From JAKAGZ01 sp963748105 (GTDB taxonomy: Bacteria > Bacteroidota > Ignavibacteria > Ignavibacteriales > Ignavibacteriaceae): a stretch of 64,000 bases of DNA. This document shows, one piece after another, positions 1-8,137 of the stretch (position 1 is the stretch's first letter; every line of letters begins with the position of its first letter). A model generated the notes under the pieces. That model worked only from the letters and a program-made list of their open reading frames with translations. It had not been told where the DNA came from and did not search any database. Where the stretch lies: assembly GCA_963748105.1 (NCBI GenBank), contig CAVVHP010000016.1, forward strand, positions 1 to 64,000. The letters run 5' to 3'. The translations under genes and the position numbers were made by a program.

Positions 1-2
1 AG

Positions 3-218
3 AGAGATTATATCTCAATACTTCCGGTTTTTGCTGCAAAAGTGCCTGAAAATACTACCGTTTCAATCAGCCGGGAACACTCTGATTATCGGTGGGCTAA
101 GCCTGAAGAGGCCAAAAAACTGCTGGCGTGGCCGGGACAGAGAAAATCTGTTGATGTAATTACAGAGTACGTCACTAAGGAAATTAGTTTCCTGGAATTC
201 GTCGAAATTATGCTTTAA
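3..218 (+). CDS. Nudix hydrolase, C-terminal fragment (truncated by window start)
   Basis: The frame is open from the first bases to a TAA, giving about 71 C-terminal residues. The segment REHSDYRWAKPEEAKKLL is the typical end of a Nudix fold, where an E-H-x-x-Y/F-R-W strand precedes the last helix in dNTP and dihydroneopterin-triphosphate pyrophosphohydrolases. The Nudix box itself would lie upstream and outside the window, so the substrate cannot be judged. It is followed by a 55-nt gap to the PfkB kinase gene on the same strand. Seen: the frame and the motif. Inferred: the family. Confidence 0.6.
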   Translation, partial: RDYISILPVFAAKVPENTTVSISREHSDYRWAKPEEAKKLLAWPGQRKSVDVITEYVTKEISFLEFVEIML

Positions 219-273
219 ATATCATTTTACTTATTTTTAAAATTCAAATCTATCAGTTAAACAGGAGAGAATT

Positions 274-1185
274 TTGGGTTTACTTGTAGTAGGGTCGCTG
301 GGTCTTGATACTGTAGAAACACCTTTTGACAAGGTGGAAAATGCACTTGGCGGCTCAGCAGTTTACATCTCTTTATCTTCAAGCTATTTTACCGGTCCAA
401 CATACATGGTCGGCGTGGTTGGAGATGATTTTCCGAAAAAATATATCAATCTTCTTGAAGATCACAACATAGATCTTGAAGGTCTACAGGTTGTTGAAGG
501 AGGAAAAACTTTCCGCTGGTCAGGTAAATATCATTATGACCTGAATGTGCGCGATACACTGTTAACTGAACTGAACGTTTTTGAATCTTTCGATCCTGTT
601 ATTCCTGATAAATTTAAAAAATCAAAATTTGTAATCCTTGGAAATATCGATCCAGTTTTGCAGATCAGGGTACTTGACCAGATGGAAGATCCGCATTTTG
701 TTGTATGCGATACAATGAATTACTGGATTGAAGGAAAGCGTGAAGAATTACTGAAGCTGTTAATAAGAGTAAACGTACTGATTATTAATGATTCGGAAGC
801 CCGCCTGTTAGCACACGAACCAAATTTAATTAAAGCGGCAAGACAAATCCGTGAACTCGGTCCCGAATTTCTTATTATTAAAAAAGGTGAGCACGGTGCT
901 TTATTGTTTGCCGAAGATACAGTATTCTCCGCTCCTGCATATCCGCTTGAAATGATTTATGACCCAACCGGCGCCGGTGATAGTTTTGCCGGAGGGTTTA
1001 TCGGTTACCTGCACAAAACGCAGGATTTAAGCGTAGAGAATATGAAAAAAGCGGTTGTTTACGGCTCGGCTCTTGCATCTTTCTGTGTAGAAAAATTCAG
1101 TACACAGGGACTTGAAGAACTGGATTACCTGAGAGTTCACGATCGTTACAGAGAATTTCTTAATCTTTCCAAGTTTGATGAATAG
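274..1185 (+). CDS. PfkB-family sugar or nucleoside kinase
   Basis: Predicted ATP-dependent kinase of the ribokinase/PfkB fold, 303 aa, the usual family length. The N-terminal GG motif (ALGGSAVY, about residues 25-31) and the C-terminal signature DPTGAGDSFAGG (residues 230-241, catalytic Asp236) are both intact. Translation starts at TTG 274, supported by AGGAGAG at 263-269; no ATG lies nearby. The stop overlaps the start of the mtnA-like gene by 8 nt, so the two are probably translationally coupled. That coupling suggests a pentose or thiopentose-linked substrate, but the classical methylthioribose kinase MtnK has a different fold. The exact substrate (adenosine, ribose, methylthioribose or other) is not decided by the sequence. 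Confidence 0.85.
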   Translation: MGLLVVGSLGLDTVETPFDKVENALGGSAVYISLSSSYFTGPTYMVGVVGDDFPKKYINLLEDHNIDLEGLQVVEGGKTFRWSGKYHYDLNVRDTLLTELNVFESFDPVIPDKFKKSKFVILGNIDPVLQIRVLDQMEDPHFVVCDTMNYWIEGKREELLKLLIRVNVLIINDSEARLLAHEPNLIKAARQIRELGPEFLIIKKGEHGALLFAEDTVFSAPAYPLEMIYDPTGAGDSFAGGFIGYLHKTQDLSVENMKKAVVYGSALASFCVEKFSTQGLEELDYLRVHDRYREFLNLSKFDE

Positions 1186-2197
1186 TAAAGAATACTTCTC
1201 AGTAGACTTTAAAAACGATAAACTGATTTTCCTCGATCAAACAAAACTGCCCCTGCAGGAAAATTATATCGAAACTGATGATTACGAAAGAATTGCTCAA
1301 GCAATAGAAAAACTTGAAGTCAGGGGCGCTCCGCTTATTGGAATTATAGCTGCCTACGGAATAGCACTCTCTGTAAAAAATATTCCTGAATCTGATGTTG
1401 AAGAGAAATTCGAAAGAGCATATCAAAGAATTTATAAAACACGTCCGACTGCCGTTAATTTATTTTTTGCATTAAATGAAATGCAGAAAGTTTTTGATAA
1501 TTCAGCAAGTGATAGAAGAAATATATATAATTTGCTTCTTCAAAAGGCCGGAGTAATTCATCGTGAAGATATTGAAAAGTGTATAGCAATCGGCAGAAAT
1601 GGTCTGGCAATATTCAAAAGAAAATCAAGAATACTTACACATTGCAATACCGGCAAACTGGCAACCGGTGGAGATGGTACGGCATTCAGTGTAATTAAAA
1701 CCGGATTTCAAAACGGACTAGTAGAACACGTTTATGCTGATGAAACCAGGCCGCTTCTGCAGGGCTCTCGGTTAACATCATTTGAACTGGAAAGATCGGG
1801 GATACCATTTTCAATTCAGACTGATTCTATGGCAGCATCATTAATGCAGCAAAATAAAATTGATTTTGTTATTACCGGAGCTGACAGAATTACTTTGAAC
1901 GGAGATTCAGCAAATAAAATTGGCACATACAATTTTGCCGTACTTTGTGCTCACCATGATATACCATTTTATATAGCTGCCCCAACAACTACAATTGACA
2001 GGGAAATGGTTTCTGGTAAAGACATTGAAATTGAATATCGGGACAAATATGAGATCTTAAATTTTAACGGTATACAGGTAGCTCCCGAAAATTATTCCAC
2101 GTATTCACCTGCATTTGATGTAACTCCGTCTCATCTGATTACAGGAATAATTACAGAAGAAAAAGTTTTTTCTTTCCCATATAATTTTATTCAATGA
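1178..2197 (+). CDS. mtnA: S-methyl-5-thioribose-1-phosphate isomerase (eIF2B-like fold)
   Basis: Interconverts 5-methylthioribose-1-phosphate and methylthioribulose-1-phosphate in methionine salvage. The 339-aa protein has the family marks: VRGAPLIGIIAAYG near residue 50, the HCNTGKLAT segment with the catalytic Cys156, and GADRI with the catalytic Asp236. I chose ATG 1178; a TTG directly before it would add one residue. It overlaps the kinase gene by 8 nt and its stop overlaps recO by 4 nt, so the three form one operon. No other methionine-salvage gene is nearby, so action on a related 5-deoxypentose phosphate is an alternative. Confidence 0.88.
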   Translation: MNSKEYFSVDFKNDKLIFLDQTKLPLQENYIETDDYERIAQAIEKLEVRGAPLIGIIAAYGIALSVKNIPESDVEEKFERAYQRIYKTRPTAVNLFFALNEMQKVFDNSASDRRNIYNLLLQKAGVIHREDIEKCIAIGRNGLAIFKRKSRILTHCNTGKLATGGDGTAFSVIKTGFQNGLVEHVYADETRPLLQGSRLTSFELERSGIPFSIQTDSMAASLMQQNKIDFVITGADRITLNGDSANKIGTYNFAVLCAHHDIPFYIAAPTTTIDREMVSGKDIEIEYRDKYEILNFNGIQVAPENYSTYSPAFDVTPSHLITGIITEEKVFSFPYNFIQ

Positions 2198-2936
2198 GTG
2201 AAATAAAAAAAACTGAAGCCGTAGTTTTAAGTAAACTTAATTACGGAGACTCAAGTTTAATAGTTACTCTTTTTACAAAAGAGCAGGGGAAAATTTCGGC
2301 AATTGTGAAGGGTGCGCGAAGTCCAAAATCAAAAACCAGCCTGAAAATTGATCCATTAAATTATATTGAAATAATCTATTACAATAAAGAATCTCGAGAA
2401 CTGCAGATAATTTCCTCGGCGGACCTGGTTGAATATTATCCGGCTATAAAGTCTGACCTTGATAAATTAAAGTATGCTCAATCTGTGCTGGAATTAGTTA
2501 AAAACCTTACTGTTGAACATGAACAACATGTGAGATTATTCAACGGAATAATAAGAATCTTTGAGTTGCTGGAAACATCAAATAAAGGGCCCAAACGTTA
2601 TTTTTGCCCGCTTTTTTATGTTTTTCCTTGAAGAAATAGGCTACAGAGTGCACCTGGCGGAATGTTCGGTTTGTGGGAAAAAAGACCTTTCAAATAAGGA
2701 ATTATCTTATAACTTTGCTGCAGGTCTTTTATGCGAGGACTGTAAAACAAATTACACTGAATCTTTTGCCATTGAATCAGGAACTTTTTAATTGTCTGGT
2801 TAGTCTAAGAAACAACAAAAATCTTGATGATATTGGTGGCCGGACTGTAGACAACGCATTGATATTTATGGAAAAATATTTGAAATACCATGTAGCGGAT
2901 TTTAAAGGTATACAGTCACTCCAACTTTTTAAATAA
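2194..2936 (+). CDS. recO: DNA repair protein RecO, interrupted by two +1 frame changes
   Basis: RecO loads RecA by displacing SSB in the RecFOR pathway. The N-terminal OB-fold part (MSEIKKTEAVVLSKLNYGD through KGARSPKSK) is read from ATG 2194 to a premature stop at 2631. The middle part continues in the next frame, with the zinc-ribbon cysteines CSVCGK and CEDC, and the C-terminal helices lie in the third frame up to TAA 2936. The first break is near 2585-2600 (GGGCCCAAACG); the second fits one extra T in the T run near 2786-2790. Merged length is about 245 aa, normal for RecO. Since RecO is a housekeeping protein, sequencing indels are more likely than decay. Confidence 0.8.
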
Positions 2937-3001
2937 GAAATCATTATTCAAGATGCAGATATGCAAAAGAAAATTAGTTTAAATAATTCAGAGGGAATGA
3001 T

Positions 3002-4513
3002 ATGAAATCGAAAAAATTATTTGGTGCAATTGCACTTCTTGCAGTAGGAATAATTTTTGGTGCAGTGCTTGTTTCAGGATTTGGATTGGTAAGACCGGGT
3101 ATGGCAGATGTTAAAATGGGTGCAAGTAATCCCCCGGTAAATTTAGACGCGGATGCAACATCCTTCAGTAAAGCTTTTATAGAAGTAGCAGACAAAGTAA
3201 CTCCACAGATAGTACAAATCGAAGTAGTTTCAGAAAGAGATCCCAGTAAAAATCCACACAGTGATTTTTTTAATTTCTTTCCGTTCAAAGATATGCCGAG
3301 AGAAGAAAAAGGTTCTGGTAGCGGGATTATAATTTCACCTGACGGTTATATCGTTACCAATAACCACGTTGTTGAAAACGCGACAAAAATTACAGTAGGT
3401 TTATCAGACAGGCGAACATTTGATGCAAAGGTTATCGGTACAGATCCATTAACAGACCTTGCTGTAATAAAAATTGATGCGAACAATTTGCCGGCAGCAT
3501 ACCTTGGTGATTCTGATGCTCTTAAAGTCGGACAATGGGTTATGGCGATTGGAAATCCGTTATCACTTACTTCAACGGTTACTGCCGGAATTGTAAGTGC
3601 GAAGGGAAGAGGCCAGCTTGGTTTAATCAGGGACAGGTATGGAGTTGAGAATTTTATTCAGACAGATGCTGTTATTAATCCCGGAAATAGTGGTGGCGCA
3701 CTTGTTGACCTTTCCGGTGCTGTTGTTGGAATAAATTCTGCGATATCAGTTTCACCGAATGGTGGAAATACTTACATCGGTTATGGATTTGCAATTCCAG
3801 TTAATCTTGTAAAATCTGTTGTTAAAGATCTTATTGCTCACGGCAAGGTTACCCGTGGATATATTGGAATTGAAATTAGTGCAATTGATGATGCGATGGC
3901 AAAATCACTTGGGCTTGATAAACCAATGGGGATTATGGTCCAGAAACTCGTTGATGGTGGTTCTGCAAAAACTGCTGGCATAAAAGAAGGTGATGTGATA
4001 CTGGATGTTGATGGCAAAATAGTTAGTCAGCCTAATGAACTTCAATCTTACATTGCTGGAAAACCAGCAGGAACAAAGGTTAAGCTTACTATTTTCAGAG
4101 ACGGAAAGAAAATTGAAAAAACTGTAACACTTAAAGCCAGGGAAGAAAGTAAGAGCTCCGAACCTGTAGTTAATAAATCCGGTTCTGATGATGATAATGC
4201 ATCAGCCGCTACTACAGCTACTTTTGATCAGGTAGGGTTGACGGTAAAAAATCTTACTTCACAGGACAAGACTCAGTTTAACGTTGACCATGGTGTGCTA
4301 ATTACTGACGTTAAGCCATTAACCAGTGCCGATGACCAGGGATTGTCTCCTAACCTTGTAATTGTTGAAGCTAATAAGAGACAATTAAAAAATGTTAGTG
4401 AATTCAAAAATATAATAAAAGATAAAAGAGGTTCCGCGGTACTTATAAAAGTTCAGGATTCCAAGGGTAATACGAGGTTTATTGGCTTGGAAGTTCCTGA
4501 GAAAAGCAAATAA
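3002..4513 (+). CDS. degP: HtrA/DegP-family periplasmic serine protease with two PDZ domains
   Basis: Envelope protease/chaperone, 503 aa. An N-terminal hydrophobic segment (residues 5-30) serves as signal or anchor. The trypsin-like domain shows the triad His122 (VTNNHVV), Asp152 (TDLAVIKID) and Ser230 (PGNSGGAL). Two PDZ regions follow, near residues 285-370 and 410-500, separated by a low-complexity KSGSDDDNASAATTAT stretch. ATG 3002 is preceded by GAGGGA. The gene is monocistronic, ending at a strong terminator. Which paralogue (DegP, DegQ or DegS-like) it corresponds to cannot be said; two PDZ domains favour DegP/DegQ. Confidence 0.93.
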   Translation: MKSKKLFGAIALLAVGIIFGAVLVSGFGLVRPGMADVKMGASNPPVNLDADATSFSKAFIEVADKVTPQIVQIEVVSERDPSKNPHSDFFNFFPFKDMPREEKGSGSGIIISPDGYIVTNNHVVENATKITVGLSDRRTFDAKVIGTDPLTDLAVIKIDANNLPAAYLGDSDALKVGQWVMAIGNPLSLTSTVTAGIVSAKGRGQLGLIRDRYGVENFIQTDAVINPGNSGGALVDLSGAVVGINSAISVSPNGGNTYIGYGFAIPVNLVKSVVKDLIAHGKVTRGYIGIEISAIDDAMAKSLGLDKPMGIMVQKLVDGGSAKTAGIKEGDVILDVDGKIVSQPNELQSYIAGKPAGTKVKLTIFRDGKKIEKTVTLKAREESKSSEPVVNKSGSDDDNASAATTATFDQVGLTVKNLTSQDKTQFNVDHGVLITDVKPLTSADDQGLSPNLVIVEANKRQLKNVSEFKNIIKDKRGSAVLIKVQDSKGNTRFIGLEVPEKSK

Positions 4514-4540
4514 TAAGCACTGCAAATTAAATTCTTTAAG

Positions 4541-4566
4541 CGCCCGAAGTATCGGGCGTTTTTTTT
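4541..4566 (+). terminator. Rho-independent terminator after the HtrA gene
   Basis: A perfect 7-bp stem, CGCCCGA (4541-4547) with TCGGGCG (4552-4558), has a 4-nt loop and is followed by eight T (4559-4566). The preceding AAG can extend the stem into the T run. It ends htrA transcription. Confidence 0.9.
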
Positions 4567-4573
4567 ATATTTG
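4566..4573 (+). promoter_or_regulatory. Possible Bacteroidetes-type -7 box for aroC
   Basis: TATATTTG matches TAnnTTTG and lies 27 nt before the aroC ATG, directly after the htrA terminator. No clear TTG is seen at the -33 position, so this is tentative. Confidence 0.3.
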
Positions 4574-4599
4574 CTGTGTTATTATTAACAGGGAAATTT

Positions 4600-5808
4600 A
4601 TGATCAGATTTCTTACAGCAGGCGAATCACACGGGAAGGCACTTACGACAATAGTTGAGGGTTTTCCATCTAATTTTAAGATTGACAAATCTTATATAGA
4701 TTTTCATCTTAAAAGGAGACAGGCCGGTTATGGAAGAGGCGGGCGAATGAAAATAGAGTCGGATTCCGTGGAAATTTTGTCAGGTATCAGGAATCAGAAA
4801 ACGCTCGGTTCTCCAATTTCATTTCTTATCAAGAATAAGGATTGGGAAAACTGGTCAGAGGAAATGGCGCAGGAAAGAATTAAAAAGACAGAAAAAATAT
4901 CAATCCCTCGTCCTGGACACGCAGACCTTGTAGGAATATTAAAATATAATTTTAATGACATCAGAAATTCCATAGAAAGATCGAGCGCAAGAGAAACTGC
5001 GGCAAGAGTCGCAGGCTGCACTGTTGCCAGAAAATTTCTTGAAGAATTCGGAATCTCTATTGGCAGCTATGTCCAAAGTATTGGGGGAAACTATAGCAAA
5101 AATAACTTTACTGAGAAATTATTGCTGAATAAAATTCCTGAAAACTTTACCGGGTGGACCCTATCTGAGAAATCAGACAAAAGTGAAGTAAGAGTACTTG
5201 ATAAGAAACAGGAGGCAGGCATTATTTCTAAAATTAAATCCGCAAAGAAGAAAGGCGATACGCTTGGCGGTACGTTTGTAACCGTTGCAACTGGTCTGCC
5301 AGTGGGTATGGGGAGTTTTGCCCATTACGATACAAAACTTGATGCAGATATTGCAGCAGCAATAATGTCAATTAATGCTGTAAAGGCAGTTTCAATAGGA
5401 GCAGGATTTCAATCAGCAGATATATTTGGTTCGGTATCTCACGATGAAATTATTCTGAAGGGAAATAAATTTTCAAGAAAGACAAACAGATCCGGTGGAA
5501 TTGAAGGCGGAATTTCAACTGGTTTGCCGGTAATCGTAAAGGGTGCAATGAAGCCAATTGCAACATTGATGAGTCCAATTCAGACTGTTGATCTTACAAC
5601 TATGAAAAGTATAAAAGCTAGAAGAGAGAGAAGTGATTTTGTTGCCGTGCCAGCATGCGCCGTAATTGCAGAATCGATGCTTGCCTGGGTAATTGCAAAA
5701 CATTTCCTGAATAAGTTTGGTGGGGATTCGATAGAAGAGACAATGGACAATTATAAGAATTATAATAAAAAGTTAAATAGCAGAATAAGAAAAAACTTTA
5801 AGAGATAA
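4600..5808 (+). CDS. aroC: Chorismate synthase
   Basis: Converts 5-enolpyruvylshikimate-3-phosphate to chorismate with reduced FMN, the last step of the shikimate pathway. The protein is 402 aa from ATG 4600 (MIRFLTAGESHGKAL), preceded by CAGGGA; a GTG 24 nt upstream would give an extra non-conserved MLLLTGKF. Family signatures are present: GESHGKAL at the N-terminus, RQAGYGRGGRM, RSSARETAARVAGCTVAR in the middle, and RRERSDFVAVPA near the C-terminus. It starts a new transcription unit after the htrA terminator. Chorismate also feeds the PabBC enzyme encoded at 31.4 kb. Confidence 0.96.
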   Translation: MIRFLTAGESHGKALTTIVEGFPSNFKIDKSYIDFHLKRRQAGYGRGGRMKIESDSVEILSGIRNQKTLGSPISFLIKNKDWENWSEEMAQERIKKTEKISIPRPGHADLVGILKYNFNDIRNSIERSSARETAARVAGCTVARKFLEEFGISIGSYVQSIGGNYSKNNFTEKLLLNKIPENFTGWTLSEKSDKSEVRVLDKKQEAGIISKIKSAKKKGDTLGGTFVTVATGLPVGMGSFAHYDTKLDADIAAAIMSINAVKAVSIGAGFQSADIFGSVSHDEIILKGNKFSRKTNRSGGIEGGISTGLPVIVKGAMKPIATLMSPIQTVDLTTMKSIKARRERSDFVAVPACAVIAESMLAWVIAKHFLNKFGGDSIEETMDNYKNYNKKLNSRIRKNFKR

Positions 5809-5816
5809 ACCTACTT

Positions 5817-6473
5817 ATGCTGAAAATTAAAAATTTTATGTTCAATCTATTCCAGGAAAACACTTACATAGTATGGTGTAACGAAACAAATGAATGTGCG
5901 ATTATTGATCCGGGATGTTCTAATGAATCAGAAAATAGTGTATTAAAAAATTTTGTTGAGGGAAATAATCTTACAGTAAAGTATCTGCTTAATACTCATT
6001 GCCACATAGATCACGTTCTTGGAAATAAATTTGTAAAAGATCTATATAACCCCGATTATCTTGTTCCTGAAAAAGATAAAATATTACTTGAACACTTTGA
6101 TCGTCAGACAGAAATGATAAAAATTGACATTGAAAATCCTCCGATTCCCGAAAAATTTATAGATGAAAGCACTGAAATAAAAATTGGTAAATTGATTCCA
6201 CAATTTTTGTTTACTCCCGGACATACACCCGGTGAAGTATGCATATATTTCAATACTGAAAAAGTATGTATTACAGGTGATGTACTGTTCAAGAGAAGTA
6301 TCGGGAGGTCCGATCTGTGGGGTGGTGATTACGCAACACTTTTAAATTCCATAGAAAATGAATTGATGACGCTCGAAGACGATGTAATAATTTATCCAGG
6401 TCACGGCAATAGCAGTACAATTGGCGATGAAAGGAAATATAATCCGTTTTTAAAGGGAATAAGCAAAATATGA
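5817..6473 (+). CDS. MBL-fold metallo-hydrolase, glyoxalase II-like
   Basis: A 218-aa metallo-beta-lactamase-fold hydrolase close to the YcbL/short glyoxalase II group. The dinuclear metal motif THCHIDHVLG (HxHxDH), the FTPGHTPG His, the TGDVLF Asp and the terminal YPGHG His are all present. It starts at ATG 5817, only 8 nt after aroC, so it is probably cotranscribed. Hydrolysis of a thioester or lactone-like substrate is likely from the family; the real substrate is unknown. It lacks the long C-terminal substrate domain of classical GloB. Confidence 0.82.
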   Translation: MLKIKNFMFNLFQENTYIVWCNETNECAIIDPGCSNESENSVLKNFVEGNNLTVKYLLNTHCHIDHVLGNKFVKDLYNPDYLVPEKDKILLEHFDRQTEMIKIDIENPPIPEKFIDESTEIKIGKLIPQFLFTPGHTPGEVCIYFNTEKVCITGDVLFKRSIGRSDLWGGDYATLLNSIENELMTLEDDVIIYPGHGNSSTIGDERKYNPFLKGISKI

Positions 6474-6494
6474 TCATTCCGGAAGTACTTTAAA

Positions 6495-6525
6495 TTGATA
6501 TAAAGCGCTTCTTTCGATATATTTG
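6495..6525 (+). promoter_or_regulatory. Bacteroidetes-type promoter upstream of the ABC permease gene
   Basis: TTG at 6495-6497 and TATATTTG at 6518-6525 are separated by 20 nt, matching the Bacteroidetes primary-sigma pattern (about -33 TTG, -7 TAnnTTTG). The permease ATG follows 39 nt later. Confidence 0.5.
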
Positions 6526-6564
6526 TTGAAATAAAAGACTTAAATTAACCCACTATAGTGCTGA

Positions 6565-7320
6565 ATGAATAAAGAAACTGCCAAAAATAAATCCACATTA
6601 ATTTACGTGCTGATTTATTTCATTCTCTGGATTGTGCTGTTTGAATTTATTCTACCGGTCAACAATATTTTACCAAAACCATCAATAGTCTGGCAATCAT
6701 TTTCTGCTTTATGGCAGGATTATAATCTTCCAGTAAATTATCTGAATACTATCTCATCTATTTATTTATCAATTACTGCCGGATATTTTATTATCCATTT
6801 TATTAGCCCGATAATTTTGAATAAGAAAAATTTCCTGACAGATTTTATTCATTCACTAAACTGGTTTTCTAATTTCCTGCCTGGAATAGTAATAGGAATG
6901 ATGATAATATTCTGGTTCCCGGAATCAAATTACATTGAATTTATATTTGTCCTTTTTACCTCGATATCATCTTTCATTATTTTTCTTCAGAAAGAAATTA
7001 GCAACGTTCCTAGTGAATATACAGATGCAGCCAGATCACTTGGTGTATCTGAAAATAAAATCAACAAACAGGTAATCTGGAATTCAATGCAATCAGATTT
7101 TTATAATCACATTATTGATCTCCATTTATATATCTGGCCCATGATAATAGCATTTGAATTTATTAAAGGCGGATATGGTCTTGGTAATATTTTCAGGCTT
7201 GCGCTAATGTACAAGGATCTTTCGGCACTTTTTTCAACTTTTATAATAACAGGTTTAACTATTTACCTGGGAATAATAAGTATCAGATTTTTCAGAAATA
7301 AATTTGCTTACCGGGGATAA
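6565..7320 (+). CDS. ABC transporter permease, NitT/TauT (SsuC-like) type
   Basis: A 251-aa integral membrane protein with about six hydrophobic segments (first near residues 12-30). It has a recognisable EAA loop, EYTDAARSLGVSENKINKQ, near residues 151-169, as in the SsuC/TauC/NrtB permease family for oxyanions and other small substrates. It overlaps the ATPase gene by 17 nt. No periplasmic binding-protein gene lies next to it, which is unusual because importers of this type need one. Substrate unknown. The ATG at 6565 has no clear ribosome-binding site. Confidence 0.8.
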   Translation: MNKETAKNKSTLIYVLIYFILWIVLFEFILPVNNILPKPSIVWQSFSALWQDYNLPVNYLNTISSIYLSITAGYFIIHFISPIILNKKNFLTDFIHSLNWFSNFLPGIVIGMMIIFWFPESNYIEFIFVLFTSISSFIIFLQKEISNVPSEYTDAARSLGVSENKINKQVIWNSMQSDFYNHIIDLHLYIWPMIIAFEFIKGGYGLGNIFRLALMYKDLSALFSTFIITGLTIYLGIISIRFFRNKFAYRG

Positions 7321-8116
7321 ATTGGGCTATAAATTAACCTTAAATATCGAAAATATTACAAAGCATTATGCCGGACCTTCAGGAGCAAAAATTACTGTGC
7401 TGGATGGTATATCTTTTAAGGTTGAGAATGAAGGTTCAAACGGAAGTTTAGTAAGCATTATAGCTTCATTTTCTAGCGGAAAGTCTACATTATTAAAAAT
7501 TATTTCCGGATTGGAAAAACCGGATAGCGGATCCATAAAATTAAATGATGAAAATATTACTACTCCTACCGGCGAAATTGTATATATCCCGGAAAATCCG
7601 TCATCTTTTCCCTGGATGAATGTTGCCGATAATATCAATTTTGCCATGAGGAATTCAGGGAAATTTAATTCAGTAAAAGAAATTGTTAATGCTGTAGGAC
7701 TTGCAGGATATGAGGATCATTTCCCTGACGATAAAAGTTTGGGTTTCAGATTTAGAATTTCTATTGGCCGGGCTTTAGCAGCCGGTTCTAAAGTAATATT
7801 GTTAGATGATCCATTCAGAAGAATGAAATCAATAACAAAAGATGAAATTTATGAGTTGTTAAGGAAATTAATAAATGATTTCGGCGTTACATTTATTCTT
7901 TCAACTCCAAACATTACAGAAGCTGTTTATTTATCAAATAAAATTTTCCTGATGAAGAAAAATCCGGGGAAAATTATTGATGAAGTAAAACTTGATGCTG
8001 AGACTGCCGCAGCAAGGGGATTAGACAGGCAGGAAAGATTTCTGTCTCTAAGAAAGGAAATAGAATCAAGATTTGTTTCCATTGGAGAAAACCTACAGAC
8101 AGAAGTACACTTCTAA
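7304..8116 (+). CDS. ABC-type ATPase subunit with degenerate nucleotide-binding motifs
   Basis: A 270-aa ABC nucleotide-binding domain of the NitT/TauT type by layout and context, but with unusual motifs. Walker A reads ASFSSGKST (residues 54-62), losing two glycines while keeping GKST. The Q-loop Gln is replaced (YIPEN, Pro96). The LSGGQ signature reads KSLGF (144-148). Walker B is VILLDDP, with Asp169 in place of the catalytic Glu. The H-loop His is replaced by Pro202 (STPNITEA). The frame is intact over its full length, so it is not an obvious pseudogene. TTG 7304 is the track start; TTG 7322, after CCGGGGA, is an alternative just upstream of the conserved domain. Confidence 0.75.
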   Translation: MLTGDKLGYKLTLNIENITKHYAGPSGAKITVLDGISFKVENEGSNGSLVSIIASFSSGKSTLLKIISGLEKPDSGSIKLNDENITTPTGEIVYIPENPSSFPWMNVADNINFAMRNSGKFNSVKEIVNAVGLAGYEDHFPDDKSLGFRFRISIGRALAAGSKVILLDDPFRRMKSITKDEIYELLRKLINDFGVTFILSTPNITEAVYLSNKIFLMKKNPGKIIDEVKLDAETAAARGLDRQERFLSLRKEIESRFVSIGENLQTEVHF

Positions 8117-8137
8117 TTTAAAATCAAGGAATATCAG

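Noticed and set aside
2561..2936. Two separate small genes after recO
   Set aside because: Their sequences are the zinc-ribbon and C-terminal helices of RecO in other frames, so they are parts of one broken gene.
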